A stretch of DNA of 64,000 nucleotides. Source: Achromobacter marplatensis (GTDB lineage Bacteria; Pseudomonadota; Gammaproteobacteria; Burkholderiales; Burkholderiaceae_B). Location of the stretch: the NCBI RefSeq assembly GCF_002209535.1, contig NZ_NJIG01000008.1, positions 62,001-126,000 on the forward strand. The letters run 5' to 3'. Numbering within the stretch: the first letter of the stretch is position 1; each line of letters opens with the position of its first letter. Shown piece by piece: positions 16,369-24,147 of the stretch. A model generated the notes under the pieces. It did not search any database. It saw nothing but the letters and a program-made list of their open reading frames with translations, and was not told where the DNA came from. A program made the translations under genes and the position numbers.

Positions 16369-16833
16369 TCACGCTTCGTCGGCGTCGCGCGATGCCGGCG
16401 CGTCACGCTTGATCAGGTCGACCATGGCGTCGACGTCGCGGTACAGGCGGTCCAGCAATTCCTTGCCGATCTTGCTTTCGATCTCTTGGTACTTCGCATC
16501 CACCTGCGGGCGCATGCGGTCGATGAGCTTGTTGCTTTTGGGGGTCAGAGATATTTCCTGGCGCCGCTGGTCGGCGCTGGAGCGCACGCGCTTGATCAGG
16601 CCTTGTTCTTCCATGCCGGCCAGCATGCGGGTCAGGCTGGGGCTGAGGATCTGGCAACTGCGGGCGATCTGATTGGGTTCCATCGAGCCGACTTCGCTCA
16701 GGGTACGCAGCACCCGCCATTGTTGTTCGGTGACGCCCGCCGCATGCAGCACGGGACGGAAATGCGCCATCAGGGTTTCGCGCGCGTAAAGCAGCAGATG
16801 GGGGAGATTGCGGTGGTGGAAGCTCGGACTCAT
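16369..16833 (-). CDS. hpaR: MarR-family regulator of the homoprotocatechuate operon
   Basis: 154 aa from the ATG at 16833, which fits HpaR (about 150 aa); an in-frame start at 16899 adds an unlikely N-terminus. The winged helix carries TEQQWRVLRTL, then MEPNQIARSCQILSPSLTRM (recognition helix) and the wing RVRSSADQRRQEISLT. HpaR represses the meta-cleavage genes until hydroxyphenylacetate or a related ligand binds. Likely targets are the inverted repeat at 13963 and perhaps the palindrome at 16871 before its own gene. Ligand response is inferred from family and context. Confidence 0.92.
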   Translation of the reverse strand: MSPSFHHRNLPHLLLYARETLMAHFRPVLHAAGVTEQQWRVLRTLSEVGSMEPNQIARSCQILSPSLTRMLAGMEEQGLIKRVRSSADQRRQEISLTPKSNKLIDRMRPQVDAKYQEIESKIGKELLDRLYRDVDAMVDLIKRDAPASRDADEA

Positions 16834-16870
16834 GGCGGCTATGTTAGCAAGAAGCCATCCATTTTTTGAC

Positions 16871-16880
16871 CAAATATTTG
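16871..16880. promoter_or_regulatory. Perfect palindrome upstream of hpaR
   Basis: CAAATATTTG lies 38 bp before the hpaR start in an otherwise GC-rich gap. It could be an autoregulatory operator. Its sequence differs from the TTAAC repeat at hpaE, so binding by HpaR is uncertain. Confidence 0.35.
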
Positions 16881-16952
16881 CGTGCGTCGTGCGCGCCACA
16901 CCGCCATCGGCGCCGCGTGGGGCGGGGCCGATGTCGGGGACAGGGCGGGGGG

Positions 16953-17588
16953 TCAGGCCGGGTTTTGCTGCGCCAGTTCTTGCAGGTCGTCCGGCAGGGT
17001 CAGGTCAGGCGCGCCTTGCTGCAATTCACGCAGCGCCGCGACGGCTTCGTCCTGCTGGTCGTCCTGGACCAATGCGCGGATGTGAGCCACGCGGGCCTCG
17101 ACGTCCTGTTCGCTGAACGCCACGACTTCCGTGGCCGTGGCGTCGCCTTGCTGCGCTGTTTCGGCAGCGGCAGTTTCGGGGGTAGCGGCGGCCGCCTGGG
17201 GTTGGCTTGTGGCCGTGTCGGTCGGGGACGCGACGACGCGCTGGGTGGTGACGGGTGCCTGCTTGGCGGTCAGCGCTTCGGCCAGCGCGGCAGGGGCCGG
17301 CGCCGGCGAGCGTTCGGCGCTGGTGCCGACTTCGTGGGGAGCCGCCAGTTGCGCGGTCACGTCCTGCATGTCGGCGCTTTCGCGCATGTCGGTCCAGGCG
17401 AATAGCCCGGCCACCATGGCGGCGCAAGCAGCCGCGGCCCAGCCGGGATGCCAGCTGTGGCCAGGGTGCCAGGTACGGCGCACCGCCGCGTCAAGTTCGG
17501 GACTGGTCCCGGGTCTGGGCTTACGGTACAGGGCGCGCAGATCCCGTTCATCGTCTTCATCGAAAGGGGGGCGATAGGTAATGCTCAT
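16953..17588 (-). CDS. Uncharacterised single-pass membrane protein
   Basis: 211 aa from the ATG at 17588, supported by GAGGAG 7 bases upstream. An acidic/basic cytoplasmic N-terminus (1-45) is followed by a Trp/His-rich stretch, one membrane segment about 50-68 (AAAACAAMVAGLFAW) and a long Ala/Thr/Gln-rich linker. The C-terminus, about 160-205, is predicted helical (EARVAHIRALVQDDQQDEAV then LRELQQGAPDLTLPDDLQEL). The layout recalls anti-sigma factors or accessory proteins of cell-envelope assemblies, but I recognise no domain and no sigma factor lies beside it. It has no tight operon partner. Confidence 0.75.
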   Translation of the reverse strand: MSITYRPPFDEDDERDLRALYRKPRPGTSPELDAAVRRTWHPGHSWHPGWAAAACAAMVAGLFAWTDMRESADMQDVTAQLAAPHEVGTSAERSPAPAPAALAEALTAKQAPVTTQRVVASPTDTATSQPQAAAATPETAAAETAQQGDATATEVVAFSEQDVEARVAHIRALVQDDQQDEAVAALRELQQGAPDLTLPDDLQELAQQNPA

Positions 17589-18016
17589 GCGCGTACTCCT
17601 CGCGCCTACGCCCGGTGGCTGGACGTATCCGCGTTTGACCTTTGCTGGGCGCCGCGCCGGTGGTCCGGCGGTCTCGTCGTGGCTAGGGTCTTGTTCCGGT
17701 TTATGCGGCCTAGGCAAAGACCGCAGGGCGATTGCGCCGCGATTCCCGTTGCTGCGCCCGTGTAGGGCGTTTGGCGCCGGGTATGCCGTCCTGACGGGAC
17801 GGTTCGACAATGCGCTGCACCTGTTGATTATGCGCGATTTGTGGAATTCCGGCAGGGAATTTCTTCTATTTGCATGATGTAACTTGAGACTGTCCCTGTT
17901 AGTGAAAGCGAAATGACAGATTCACGCACTGGGACGGCGCAAACGACTCAGCAAGAGGGGCGTTTTGATGTGCGGCCCGCGCGCTGGAACGACAGGTTGC
18001 CGGTACACTTTCGCGC
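17589..18016. other. 428-bp gap between the membrane-protein gene and radA
   Basis: Both genes face away from this gap, so it must hold two promoters. I see no credible reading frame, strong hairpin or consensus promoter. Base composition becomes less GC-rich near 17820-17930, where the promoters most likely lie. Confidence 0.5.
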
Positions 18017-19378
18017 ATGGCCAAATCCCGAACTGTATACGTGTGCGCCGACTGCGGCGGCACCACCCCGAAGTGGCAGGGCAAATGCCCGCATTGCAAC
18101 GCCTGGAACACGCTGGAAGAAACCGTGGAATCGTCGTCGCCTGCCGCGTCGGCGCACCGCTACGCGCCGCTGGCATCGGCCAGCCCCGTGCGCAGCCTGT
18201 CTGAAATCGAAGCCCGCGAAACGCCGCGCCAGCCCACCGGGCTGGACGAATTCGATCGTGTGCTGGGCGGCGGGCTGGTGGCTGGCGCCGTGGTGCTGAT
18301 CGGCGGCGATCCGGGCATCGGCAAGTCCACGCTGCTGCTGCAGGCGTTGGCGTCGATGTCGCAGACGACCAGCGTCCTTTATGTCACGGGCGAGGAGTCC
18401 GCCGAACAGGTCGCGTTGCGCGCCCGCCGGCTGGACTTGCAGACGGGCAACGTCAATCTCCTGGCCGAGATCCGGCTGGAGGCCATCCAGGCTGCCGTGT
18501 CCGAGCAGAAGCCGACGGTCGCCGTGATCGATTCGATCCAGACCCTGTATAGCGGCGAACTCAGCGCGGCGCCGGGTTCGGTGTCGCAGGTGCGCGAATG
18601 CGCGGCCCAATTGACGCGGCTGGCCAAACAGACGGGCATCGCCATCGTCATGATCGGCCACGTCACGAAGGACGGCGCGCTGGCGGGCCCGCGCGTGCTG
18701 GAGCACATCGTGGACACGGTGCTGTATTTCGAGGGCGACACGCATTCGTCGTTCCGGCTGGTGCGGGCGTTCAAGAACCGCTTCGGCGCGGTCAACGAAT
18801 TGGGCGTGTTCGCGATGACCGATCGCGGCTTGCGCGGCGTGGCCAATCCATCGGCGCTGTTCCTGTCGCAGCACGAGCAGCAGGTCGCGGGTTCTTGCGT
18901 GATGGCCACGCAAGAGGGCACGCGGCCGCTGCTGGTCGAGATCCAGGCGCTGGTCGACAGTTCCCACGCGCCCAATCCGCGCCGGCTGACGGTCGGCCTC
19001 GAAGGCAACCGCCTGGCCATGCTGCTGGCGGTACTGCACCGGCATGCCGGCGTCACGACCTTCGACCAGGACGTGTTCGTCAATGCGGTGGGCGGCGTGC
19101 GCATTACCGAGCCGGCGGCCGACTTGCCAGTGCTGCTGGCCATCATGTCGTCGCTGCGCGACAAGCCGCTGCCGCGCGGCCTGATCGCGTTCGGTGAAGT
19201 GGGCCTGGCGGGCGAAATCCGGCCTGCGCCGCGTGGCCAGGAGCGTTTGCGCGAAGCGGCCAAGCTGGGCTTTTCCATTGCGTTGATCCCCAAGGCTAAC
19301 GCGCCCCGCCAGCCCATCGAAGGGCTGGAGATCTGGGCAGTGGACCGGTTGGACGCCGCGCTGGACAAGTTGCGTTGA
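18017..19378 (+). CDS. radA: DNA recombination/repair protein RadA
   Basis: 453 aa. The N-terminal zinc finger is C10-x2-C13...C24-x2-C27. The RecA-like ATPase has Walker A GGDPGIGKST at 96-105, Walker B in VAVIDSIQTL, and the RadA-specific KNRFG motif around 253-257. The C-terminal Lon-like domain (about 280-453) contains FGEVGLAGEIRP. RadA is a DnaB-like helicase that promotes branch migration during recombination. The ATG at 18017 is directly followed by the zinc finger, as in other RadA proteins. The adjacent permease gene starts 94 bp downstream. Confidence 0.97.
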   Translation: MAKSRTVYVCADCGGTTPKWQGKCPHCNAWNTLEETVESSSPAASAHRYAPLASASPVRSLSEIEARETPRQPTGLDEFDRVLGGGLVAGAVVLIGGDPGIGKSTLLLQALASMSQTTSVLYVTGEESAEQVALRARRLDLQTGNVNLLAEIRLEAIQAAVSEQKPTVAVIDSIQTLYSGELSAAPGSVSQVRECAAQLTRLAKQTGIAIVMIGHVTKDGALAGPRVLEHIVDTVLYFEGDTHSSFRLVRAFKNRFGAVNELGVFAMTDRGLRGVANPSALFLSQHEQQVAGSCVMATQEGTRPLLVEIQALVDSSHAPNPRRLTVGLEGNRLAMLLAVLHRHAGVTTFDQDVFVNAVGGVRITEPAADLPVLLAIMSSLRDKPLPRGLIAFGEVGLAGEIRPAPRGQERLREAAKLGFSIALIPKANAPRQPIEGLEIWAVDRLDAALDKLR

Positions 19379-19472
19379 TGCCTTGGGCCGGCGCATGCCG
19401 GACCGGGGCCTGTTGAACTTCCTTTTATTGAATCGCCCATCCTGGACAAGGCCGGGTCTGCTGGAGCAAGAC

Positions 19473-20252
19473 GTGAGTCTGTTTGTTATCGCCGCGTGCC
19501 TGGCCGCGGGTGGCCTGATCGGTTTCATGGGCGGCGTGCTGGGCATCGGGGGCGGACTCATCGCCATTCCCGCGCTGGTGCTGCTGATGGGAATGTCGCA
19601 GCAACTGGCCCAAGGCACGGCGCTGATCATGGTGTTGCCCGCCATCACGATGGCCGTGCGCAAGTACAACCAGCAAACCCGCATCGATAGGCGCGTGGCC
19701 GCCGCAGGGGCCGCGGGCGCCGTGGTCTTCACCTGGGTGGGCGCGCGGCTGGCGCTGGGCATCGACTCCAGCATCCTGCGCCAGAGCTTTGCGGTGTTCC
19801 TGTTTTTCATCGCCTTGTTCTACGTCTGGCAGACTTGGCGCGCCGCACGCCCCGCGACCCGGCGTCCGCGGGCCGACAAGGGCCCGGCGCCCACCTTTAC
19901 CCCGCGCCGCGCCATTGCGCTGGGTATCCTGTGCGGGACGTTGGGCGGCTTCTTCGGCGTGGGCGGCGCGGTGTTGGCCGTGCCGATCATCACGTCGGTT
20001 TTCCGTTTGCCGCAAACCACCGCACAGGCCTTGGCGTTGAGCATGGTGATCCCCGGTTCGACCATCGCACTGATCACGTACGCGTGGGCGGGCCAGGCGG
20101 ATTGGATGGTCGGCTTGCCGCTGGCCATCGGCAGCCTGCTCTTCGTGCCTGTCGGCGTGAAGCTTGCGTACCGGCTTCCTGAACGCAAGCTGAGAATCTG
20201 CTTTGCACTGATGCTATTCGCCACGGTTGGGCTGCTGGCATTCGAGGCGTGA
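19473..20252 (+). CDS. Sulfite exporter TauE/SafE family permease
   Basis: 259 aa from the GTG at 19473, which has GGAG 6 bases upstream; starting there places the first membrane helix at the N-terminus. About eight hydrophobic helices are arranged as two repeats, each with the family glycine signature (MGGVLGIGGGLIAIPAL near the N-terminus and LGGFFGVGGAVLAVPII near 150). A basic loop (about 120-145) separates the halves. Members export sulfite, sulfoacetate or other small organic anions; the substrate here is unknown. It may be co-transcribed with radA. Confidence 0.9.
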   Translation: MSLFVIAACLAAGGLIGFMGGVLGIGGGLIAIPALVLLMGMSQQLAQGTALIMVLPAITMAVRKYNQQTRIDRRVAAAGAAGAVVFTWVGARLALGIDSSILRQSFAVFLFFIALFYVWQTWRAARPATRRPRADKGPAPTFTPRRAIALGILCGTLGGFFGVGGAVLAVPIITSVFRLPQTTAQALALSMVIPGSTIALITYAWAGQADWMVGLPLAIGSLLFVPVGVKLAYRLPERKLRICFALMLFATVGLLAFEA

Positions 20253-20355
20253 GTGCGGCGCTTACGGTGCGTATTAGCAAACGTTAGCGTCCGAAATTTT
20301 GTGGTTCTGCGGTGAACCTTCTGCAGGGCCTGCCTTCAAACGGAGTACGGGGTAA

Positions 20356-20398
20356 GCGGCGATGTTGCCGCCCCGTGTCGGAAAGGGCTTCGGCCCTT
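20356..20398 (+). other. Two leader hairpins before the small exported protein
   Basis: GCGGC-N6-GCCGC (20356-20371) and AAGGGC-TTCG-GCCCTT (20383-20398) fold just upstream of the AGGAG ribosome site at 20405. The second has a very stable UUCG tetraloop. They may stabilise the mRNA or act as a terminator for the upstream permease, but no T run follows. Confidence 0.45.
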
Positions 20399-20417
20399 AC
20401 ATTCAGGAGTTCATGAA

Positions 20418-20657
20418 ATGACGACTCACTCCCGTATCGCTGCGTTCTTGTCCACCTCGGCGTTGTGCCTCGGTCTTGCTGCTGCGCCTTCGGCGTTCGC
20501 GGCAGGCGCCGACGCTTCTGCCAAGGCGGGCGAAACCAAGACCCAGGCGCAGCACAAGCATCACAAGTCTGACAAGACGTCCGCCAAACCGGCGGCCGCC
20601 AAATCGGGCACAGCATCGAAGATGGACCATTCCGGCGCCACGACGCCGGCGAAGTAA
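20418..20657 (+). CDS. Small exported Lys/His/Ala-rich protein
   Basis: 79 aa. A good signal peptide (hydrophobic core ALCLGLAAAPSAFA) predicts cleavage after residue 28. The mature peptide of about 51 aa is low in complexity: rich in Lys, Ala, Thr and Ser, with a HKHHK cluster that could bind metal or acidic polymers, and no Cys. AGGAG lies 8 bases before the ATG. A two-codon frame (ATG AAA TGA) overlaps the start at 20413. It has its own leader hairpins and strong terminator, so it is a single-gene unit. Composition resembles acid-shock or small periplasmic proteins; the function is unknown. Confidence 0.75.
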   Translation: MTTHSRIAAFLSTSALCLGLAAAPSAFAAGADASAKAGETKTQAQHKHHKSDKTSAKPAAAKSGTASKMDHSGATTPAK

Positions 20658-20729
20658 GCAGGGGGCTGTAAAGCCCGAAAGTAGTTCCTTTGCAGGAAGA
20701 CTGCCGATCCCGCGGGACCGGAAAGTCGA

Positions 20730-20763
20730 AAGCCTCTCGGTATGGGCACCGAGAGGCTTTTTT
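20730..20763 (+). terminator. Rho-independent terminator after the small exported protein
   Basis: A perfect 12-bp stem, AAGCCTCTCGGT/ACCGAGAGGCTT, with loop ATGGGC, followed by six T. A paired A tract at the 5' side lets it also serve the minus-strand dehydrogenase gene ending at 20822. Confidence 0.93.
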
Positions 20764-20821
20764 GTTGCCGGGTGGCGTGGAGGTCTTTGTCGCTTCTGCG
20801 CCGACGTGGCGCAGGGTGCGC

Positions 20822-21778
20822 TTATTCCACCGGCGTGATCACGCGGCCGGTGTCGAAATAGGCCTGCAGGTTCTCCAGCATCAGGTTCTCCATGGCCAGG
20901 CGCGTCTCCAGCGTGGCGCTGCCGATGTGCGGCAGGACGACGGCATTGTCGCTCTTGGTCAGGGCTTCCGGCACCTTGGGTTCGTGTTCGAACACGTCCA
21001 GCGCGGCGCAGCCCAGCTTGCCGGCTTCCAACGCGGCGACCAGCGCGGTTTCATCGATGACCGGTCCGCGCGCGATGTTGACGATGATGCCCTTGGGGCC
21101 CAGCGCTTCCAGGACCGGCTGGTTCACCAGATGGCGCGTGCTGGGGCCGCCCACGGTGGCTACGATCAGGAAATCGGCCCATTTGGCCAGGTCTACCAGT
21201 GAGGCCTCGTAGCCGTAGTCGATGTCATCGCGTTTGCGGCGGTTGTGATAGCGCACCTCCATGTCGAACCCGGTGCCGCGCTTGGCGATGGCCTCGCCAA
21301 TCCGGCCCAGGCCCACGATGCCCAGCTTCTTGCCGCTGACGCGCAGGCCCAGCGGGATGCTGCCGTGCACCTGGCCCCATTGGCCGGCGCGCACGAACCG
21401 TTCACCCTGGCCCATGCGGCGGGCGCCGGCGATCAAGAGGCCCCAGGCCAGGTCCGCCACGCAGTCCGTCAGCACGTCGGGCGTATTGCTGACCTGCACG
21501 CCGCGCTTGTGCGCCGCCTCGACGTCGATGGTCTCGTAGCCCACGCCCCAGCTGCAGATCGCCTTCAGGTCGGGCAGCGCGTTGATGAGTTCGGCATTGG
21601 CGCCGAAGTTGGCTGACGTGACGACCGCGGTGATGCCCTTGCCGTGTTCGGCCAACGCGGCCTTGCGGTCGGGGAATTTCCACAGCTCTACCACGTCGTA
21701 CCGGTCGGCTAGGTTCTTGTTGGCGGAGGGGGAGCCGGCCAGCGAGCCGACCTGGATGATGCGATGCTTAGTGGTCAT
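20822..21778 (-). CDS. D-isomer-specific 2-hydroxyacid dehydrogenase (GhrB/hydroxypyruvate reductase-like)
   Basis: 318 aa from the ATG at 21778; longer in-frame starts would overlap the Bug gene. The catalytic domain halves flank a Rossmann domain with GLGRIG. Active-site residues are Arg in IARGPVID, Glu in FEHEP and His in LPHIGSAT, the standard Arg-Glu-His triad. It reduces 2-keto acids such as glyoxylate or hydroxypyruvate with NAD(P)H. In this context it could reduce hydroxypyruvate formed from tartronate semialdehyde. It is the third gene of the minus-strand unit behind two Bug genes, from which a palindrome separates it. Confidence 0.92.
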   Translation of the reverse strand: MTTKHRIIQVGSLAGSPSANKNLADRYDVVELWKFPDRKAALAEHGKGITAVVTSANFGANAELINALPDLKAICSWGVGYETIDVEAAHKRGVQVSNTPDVLTDCVADLAWGLLIAGARRMGQGERFVRAGQWGQVHGSIPLGLRVSGKKLGIVGLGRIGEAIAKRGTGFDMEVRYHNRRKRDDIDYGYEASLVDLAKWADFLIVATVGGPSTRHLVNQPVLEALGPKGIIVNIARGPVIDETALVAALEAGKLGCAALDVFEHEPKVPEALTKSDNAVVLPHIGSATLETRLAMENLMLENLQAYFDTGRVITPVE

Positions 21779-21840
21779 GTTGTCGTACGGGTGGGTGGCG
21801 AAAACGGTCATGCTACTTGATTCGGCCTTGAAATCGGCTG

Positions 21841-21864
21841 AGGGGATGCCCGCGGGCATCCCCT
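21841..21864. terminator. 24-bp perfect palindrome between a Bug gene and the dehydrogenase gene
   Basis: AGGGGATGCCCG and CGGGCATCCCCT form a continuous 12-bp stem 18 bp after the Bug gene stop. No T run follows on the minus strand, so it may be a partial terminator or an mRNA processing/stability element. Confidence 0.55.
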
Positions 21865-21881
21865 GGTGCGTGCCCCGCCGG

Positions 21882-22850
21882 CTATTCCAGCTGGATGTTG
21901 GCCTTCTGGATAACGTCCTTCCACCGCTTGACCTCGCCTTGCTGGAACGCGGTGAACTGCTGCGGCGTATTGGCCACGACTTCAAAGCCCAGGCCTTGCA
22001 GCGTCTGTTCCGTCTTCGGGTCGCGCAATGCGGTCTGCAGGGCCTTGGACAATTGCTGCACCACCGCGGGCGGGGTCCCCTTGGGCACGGCGAAGCCTTG
22101 CCACGAATACACCACCATGTCCTTGATGCCGGCCTCGGTCAGCGTGGGCACGTCGGGCAGCTCCGGCGTGCGCGCATCGCCGGTGATGGCCAGGGCCTTC
22201 AGCTTGCCTGCCTTGATATGGTTCTGCACGGCGCCCAGATTCTGGAACGACACATTGACCTGACCGCCGATCAGGTCCGCGATCGCGGCCCCGCCGCCCT
22301 TGTAGGGCACGTCCACGCCCGTGCTGTCCGTACGCTGGCGAAACAGTACGGCGGACAGGTGGTCCGAAGAGCCCGTGCCCGACGACGCGTAGGAGACGCT
22401 GCCGGGGTGCTTCTTCGCATAGTCGACGAGTTCGGCGACGCTCCCGGCGGGAAAGGTGGTGGCGGCGACCAGCACGTTGGGATTGCGCACGGCCTGGGTC
22501 AGGTATTCGAAGTCCTTGCTGGGGTTGTACGAGAGGTTTTTGTAGAGCGCTTCGTTGATGGCGAAGGTGCCGATCGAGCCGACCATCATGGTGTAGCCGT
22601 CGGGCGTGCTGCGTGCCAGGGCCTGCGCGCCGATGGCGCTGTTGGCGCCGGGCTTGTTCTCGACCACGAAGGTCTGTCCCAGCAGCTTCGATAGCGCCGG
22701 CGTAACGGAGCGCGCGGTGATGTCGGACGAGCCGCCCGGCACGAAGGGCACGATCATGGTGACGGGTTTTTCGGGGTAGCCGGCGGCCTGGACCGCCGGC
22801 CCGCCAAGCATGACGGCGCCCGCCGCCAAAGCGCAGATCAGTTTATTCAT
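21882..22850 (-). CDS. Bug/TctC-family tripartite-transporter substrate-binding protein
   Basis: 322 aa. The signal peptide MNKLICALAAGAVMLGGPAVQA precedes the Bug signature YPEKPVTMIVPFVPGGSSDI. Later motifs typical of the family are ENKPGANSAIGA, DGYTMMVGS, VPYKGGGAAIADLIGGQV and LPDVPTLTEAG. These periplasmic Venus-flytrap proteins bind carboxylates or aromatic acids through water-bridged main-chain contacts at the PGG loop. No TctA/TctB membrane genes are nearby, as is common for Bug proteins in Alcaligenaceae. The ligand is unknown. It lies 74 bp after the other minus-strand Bug gene. Confidence 0.93.
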   Translation of the reverse strand: MNKLICALAAGAVMLGGPAVQAAGYPEKPVTMIVPFVPGGSSDITARSVTPALSKLLGQTFVVENKPGANSAIGAQALARSTPDGYTMMVGSIGTFAINEALYKNLSYNPSKDFEYLTQAVRNPNVLVAATTFPAGSVAELVDYAKKHPGSVSYASSGTGSSDHLSAVLFRQRTDSTGVDVPYKGGGAAIADLIGGQVNVSFQNLGAVQNHIKAGKLKALAITGDARTPELPDVPTLTEAGIKDMVVYSWQGFAVPKGTPPAVVQQLSKALQTALRDPKTEQTLQGLGFEVVANTPQQFTAFQQGEVKRWKDVIQKANIQLE

Positions 22851-22924
22851 GTTGTCTCCTGGTTCGCGTGATGATGAGAAGCCCGCCGCTCACGCGTTGC
22901 GCGCGGGCCTGGATCTGCGTCAGG

Positions 22925-23926
22925 TCAGTCGACCTTGGCGCCGGATGTTTTCACGACTTCTGCCCACTTCACGGTCTCTTGCGCCATGAACTGCTTGAAC
23001 TGCGCCGGCGTGTTGCCCGAGGGCGTGGCGCCCTGGGCCTGCAATTGCGCGCGCACGGGCTCTTGCTGCAACGCGGCCGCCACGTCGCGCTGGATCTTGT
23101 CGACGATGGCGGGCGGCGTGCCGGCGGGGGCCAGCAGCCCGAACCAACTGGATGCCTCGTATCCCTTCACGCCCGCTTCGGCCAGCGTCGGCACGTCCGG
23201 CAAGGCGGGCGAGCGCGCGGCCGTGGTGACTGCCAGCGGCCGCAGCTTGCCGCCCTTGATGTAGCCCATGGAAGAGGGCAGGTTGTCGAAGATCAGGTCG
23301 GCGGAGCCGCCCATCACATCGGTCAGCGCGGGGCTGCTGCCTTTGTACGGCACGTGCGTCATGCGGGTGCCCGTCATGCTCTGGAACAGTTCGCCCGACA
23401 GGTGCGTGGAGGTGCCGTTGCCGGTGGACGCCATGTTGACGGTATCCGGATTGGCCTTCAGGTATTTGATCAGGTCAGCCACGTTGCGGATGCCGTGCTT
23501 GTCCGCGAACTTGGGATTCAGTTCAAGTATGTTCGGCACCGGGATCACCAGCGTGACGGGCACGAAATCCTTGACCGGGTCGTAAGGCAGCTTGGCGTAG
23601 ACGGACTGGTTGATCGCATGCGTGCTGACGGTGCCCATCAGCAGCGTGTAGCCGTCCGCGGCGGCGCGCGCGGCTTCGGCCGAACCGACGTTGCCGCCCG
23701 CGCCCGCCTTGTTGTCCACCACGACCGACTTGTTCCAGCTCTTGCCCAGTTCGGCCGCCACGACGCGCGCGGCGATGTCCGTCGTGCCGCCTGCGGGGAA
23801 GGGGACGATGATCCTGACATCGCGTTCCGGGTAGTCGGCCAGGGCGGGGGCCGCGGGCAGCAGGAAGGCGGTAGCCGTCAACAGGGCGGCGGTGAGCAAC
23901 CGGCGGCGCAGGGGGGCTGCTTGCAT
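22925..23926 (-). CDS. Bug/TctC-family substrate-binding protein
   Basis: 333 aa from the ATG at 23926, chosen because AAGGAGA lies 9 bases upstream and the signal peptide ([20 protein letters not shown], cut near ALAD) starts there. Motifs: [70 protein letters not shown]. It is first in the minus-strand unit driven by the promoter at 24060-24088, so it is probably controlled by the adjacent GntR regulator. It likely captures the acid substrate degraded by this island. Confidence 0.93.
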   Translation of the reverse strand: MQAAPLRRRLLTAALLTATAFLLPAAPALADYPERDVRIIVPFPAGGTTDIAARVVAAELGKSWNKSVVVDNKAGAGGNVGSAEAARAAADGYTLLMGTVSTHAINQSVYAKLPYDPVKDFVPVTLVIPVPNILELNPKFADKHGIRNVADLIKYLKANPDTVNMASTGNGTSTHLSGELFQSMTGTRMTHVPYKGSSPALTDVMGGSADLIFDNLPSSMGYIKGGKLRPLAVTTAARSPALPDVPTLAEAGVKGYEASSWFGLLAPAGTPPAIVDKIQRDVAAALQQEPVRAQLQAQGATPSGNTPAQFKQFMAQETVKWAEVVKTSGAKVD

Positions 23927-24048
23927 GGAACGTGTCTCCTTGGTGTGCGCGTGGCCGCGCATCGTTTGTGGGAAATTCCGCCCCTGGCATGGCCCGAGGC
24001 GGCAAGCCGCAAGGCGCATGCGGCACCCTGCGTTTTGTTGCCGTTCTA

Positions 24049-24099
24049 CTTGTCAAACAAATATAGGTATTGAGGTTATGCTTGTCAACCAAGTATACT
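24049..24099. promoter_or_regulatory. Overlapping divergent promoters with a repeated GntR-type operator
   Basis: Two copies of CTTGTCAAMCAARTATA lie at 24049-24065 and 24081-24097, 32 bp (about three turns) apart. Each contains CTTG-N5-CAA(G/A), a short inverted repeat. Minus strand: -35 TTGACA (24088-24083) and -10 TATATT (24065-24060) with a 17-bp spacer, reading into the Bug genes. Plus strand: TTGAGG (24070-24075) and TATACT (24094-24099), 18-bp spacer, reading into the DapA-like gene. Because the repeats cover the core elements, binding would repress both directions. The FadR-type regulator at 25181 is the obvious candidate. Confidence 0.72.
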
Positions 24100-24147
24100 T
24101 TTTTCACCTTACTCATCTAACAACTGGATCAGCCAGGAGCCCCGTCC

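Noticed and set aside
17948-19810. 620-codon minus-strand frame opposite radA and the permease gene
   Set aside because: radA is unambiguous on the plus strand; the antisense frame has no recognisable features.
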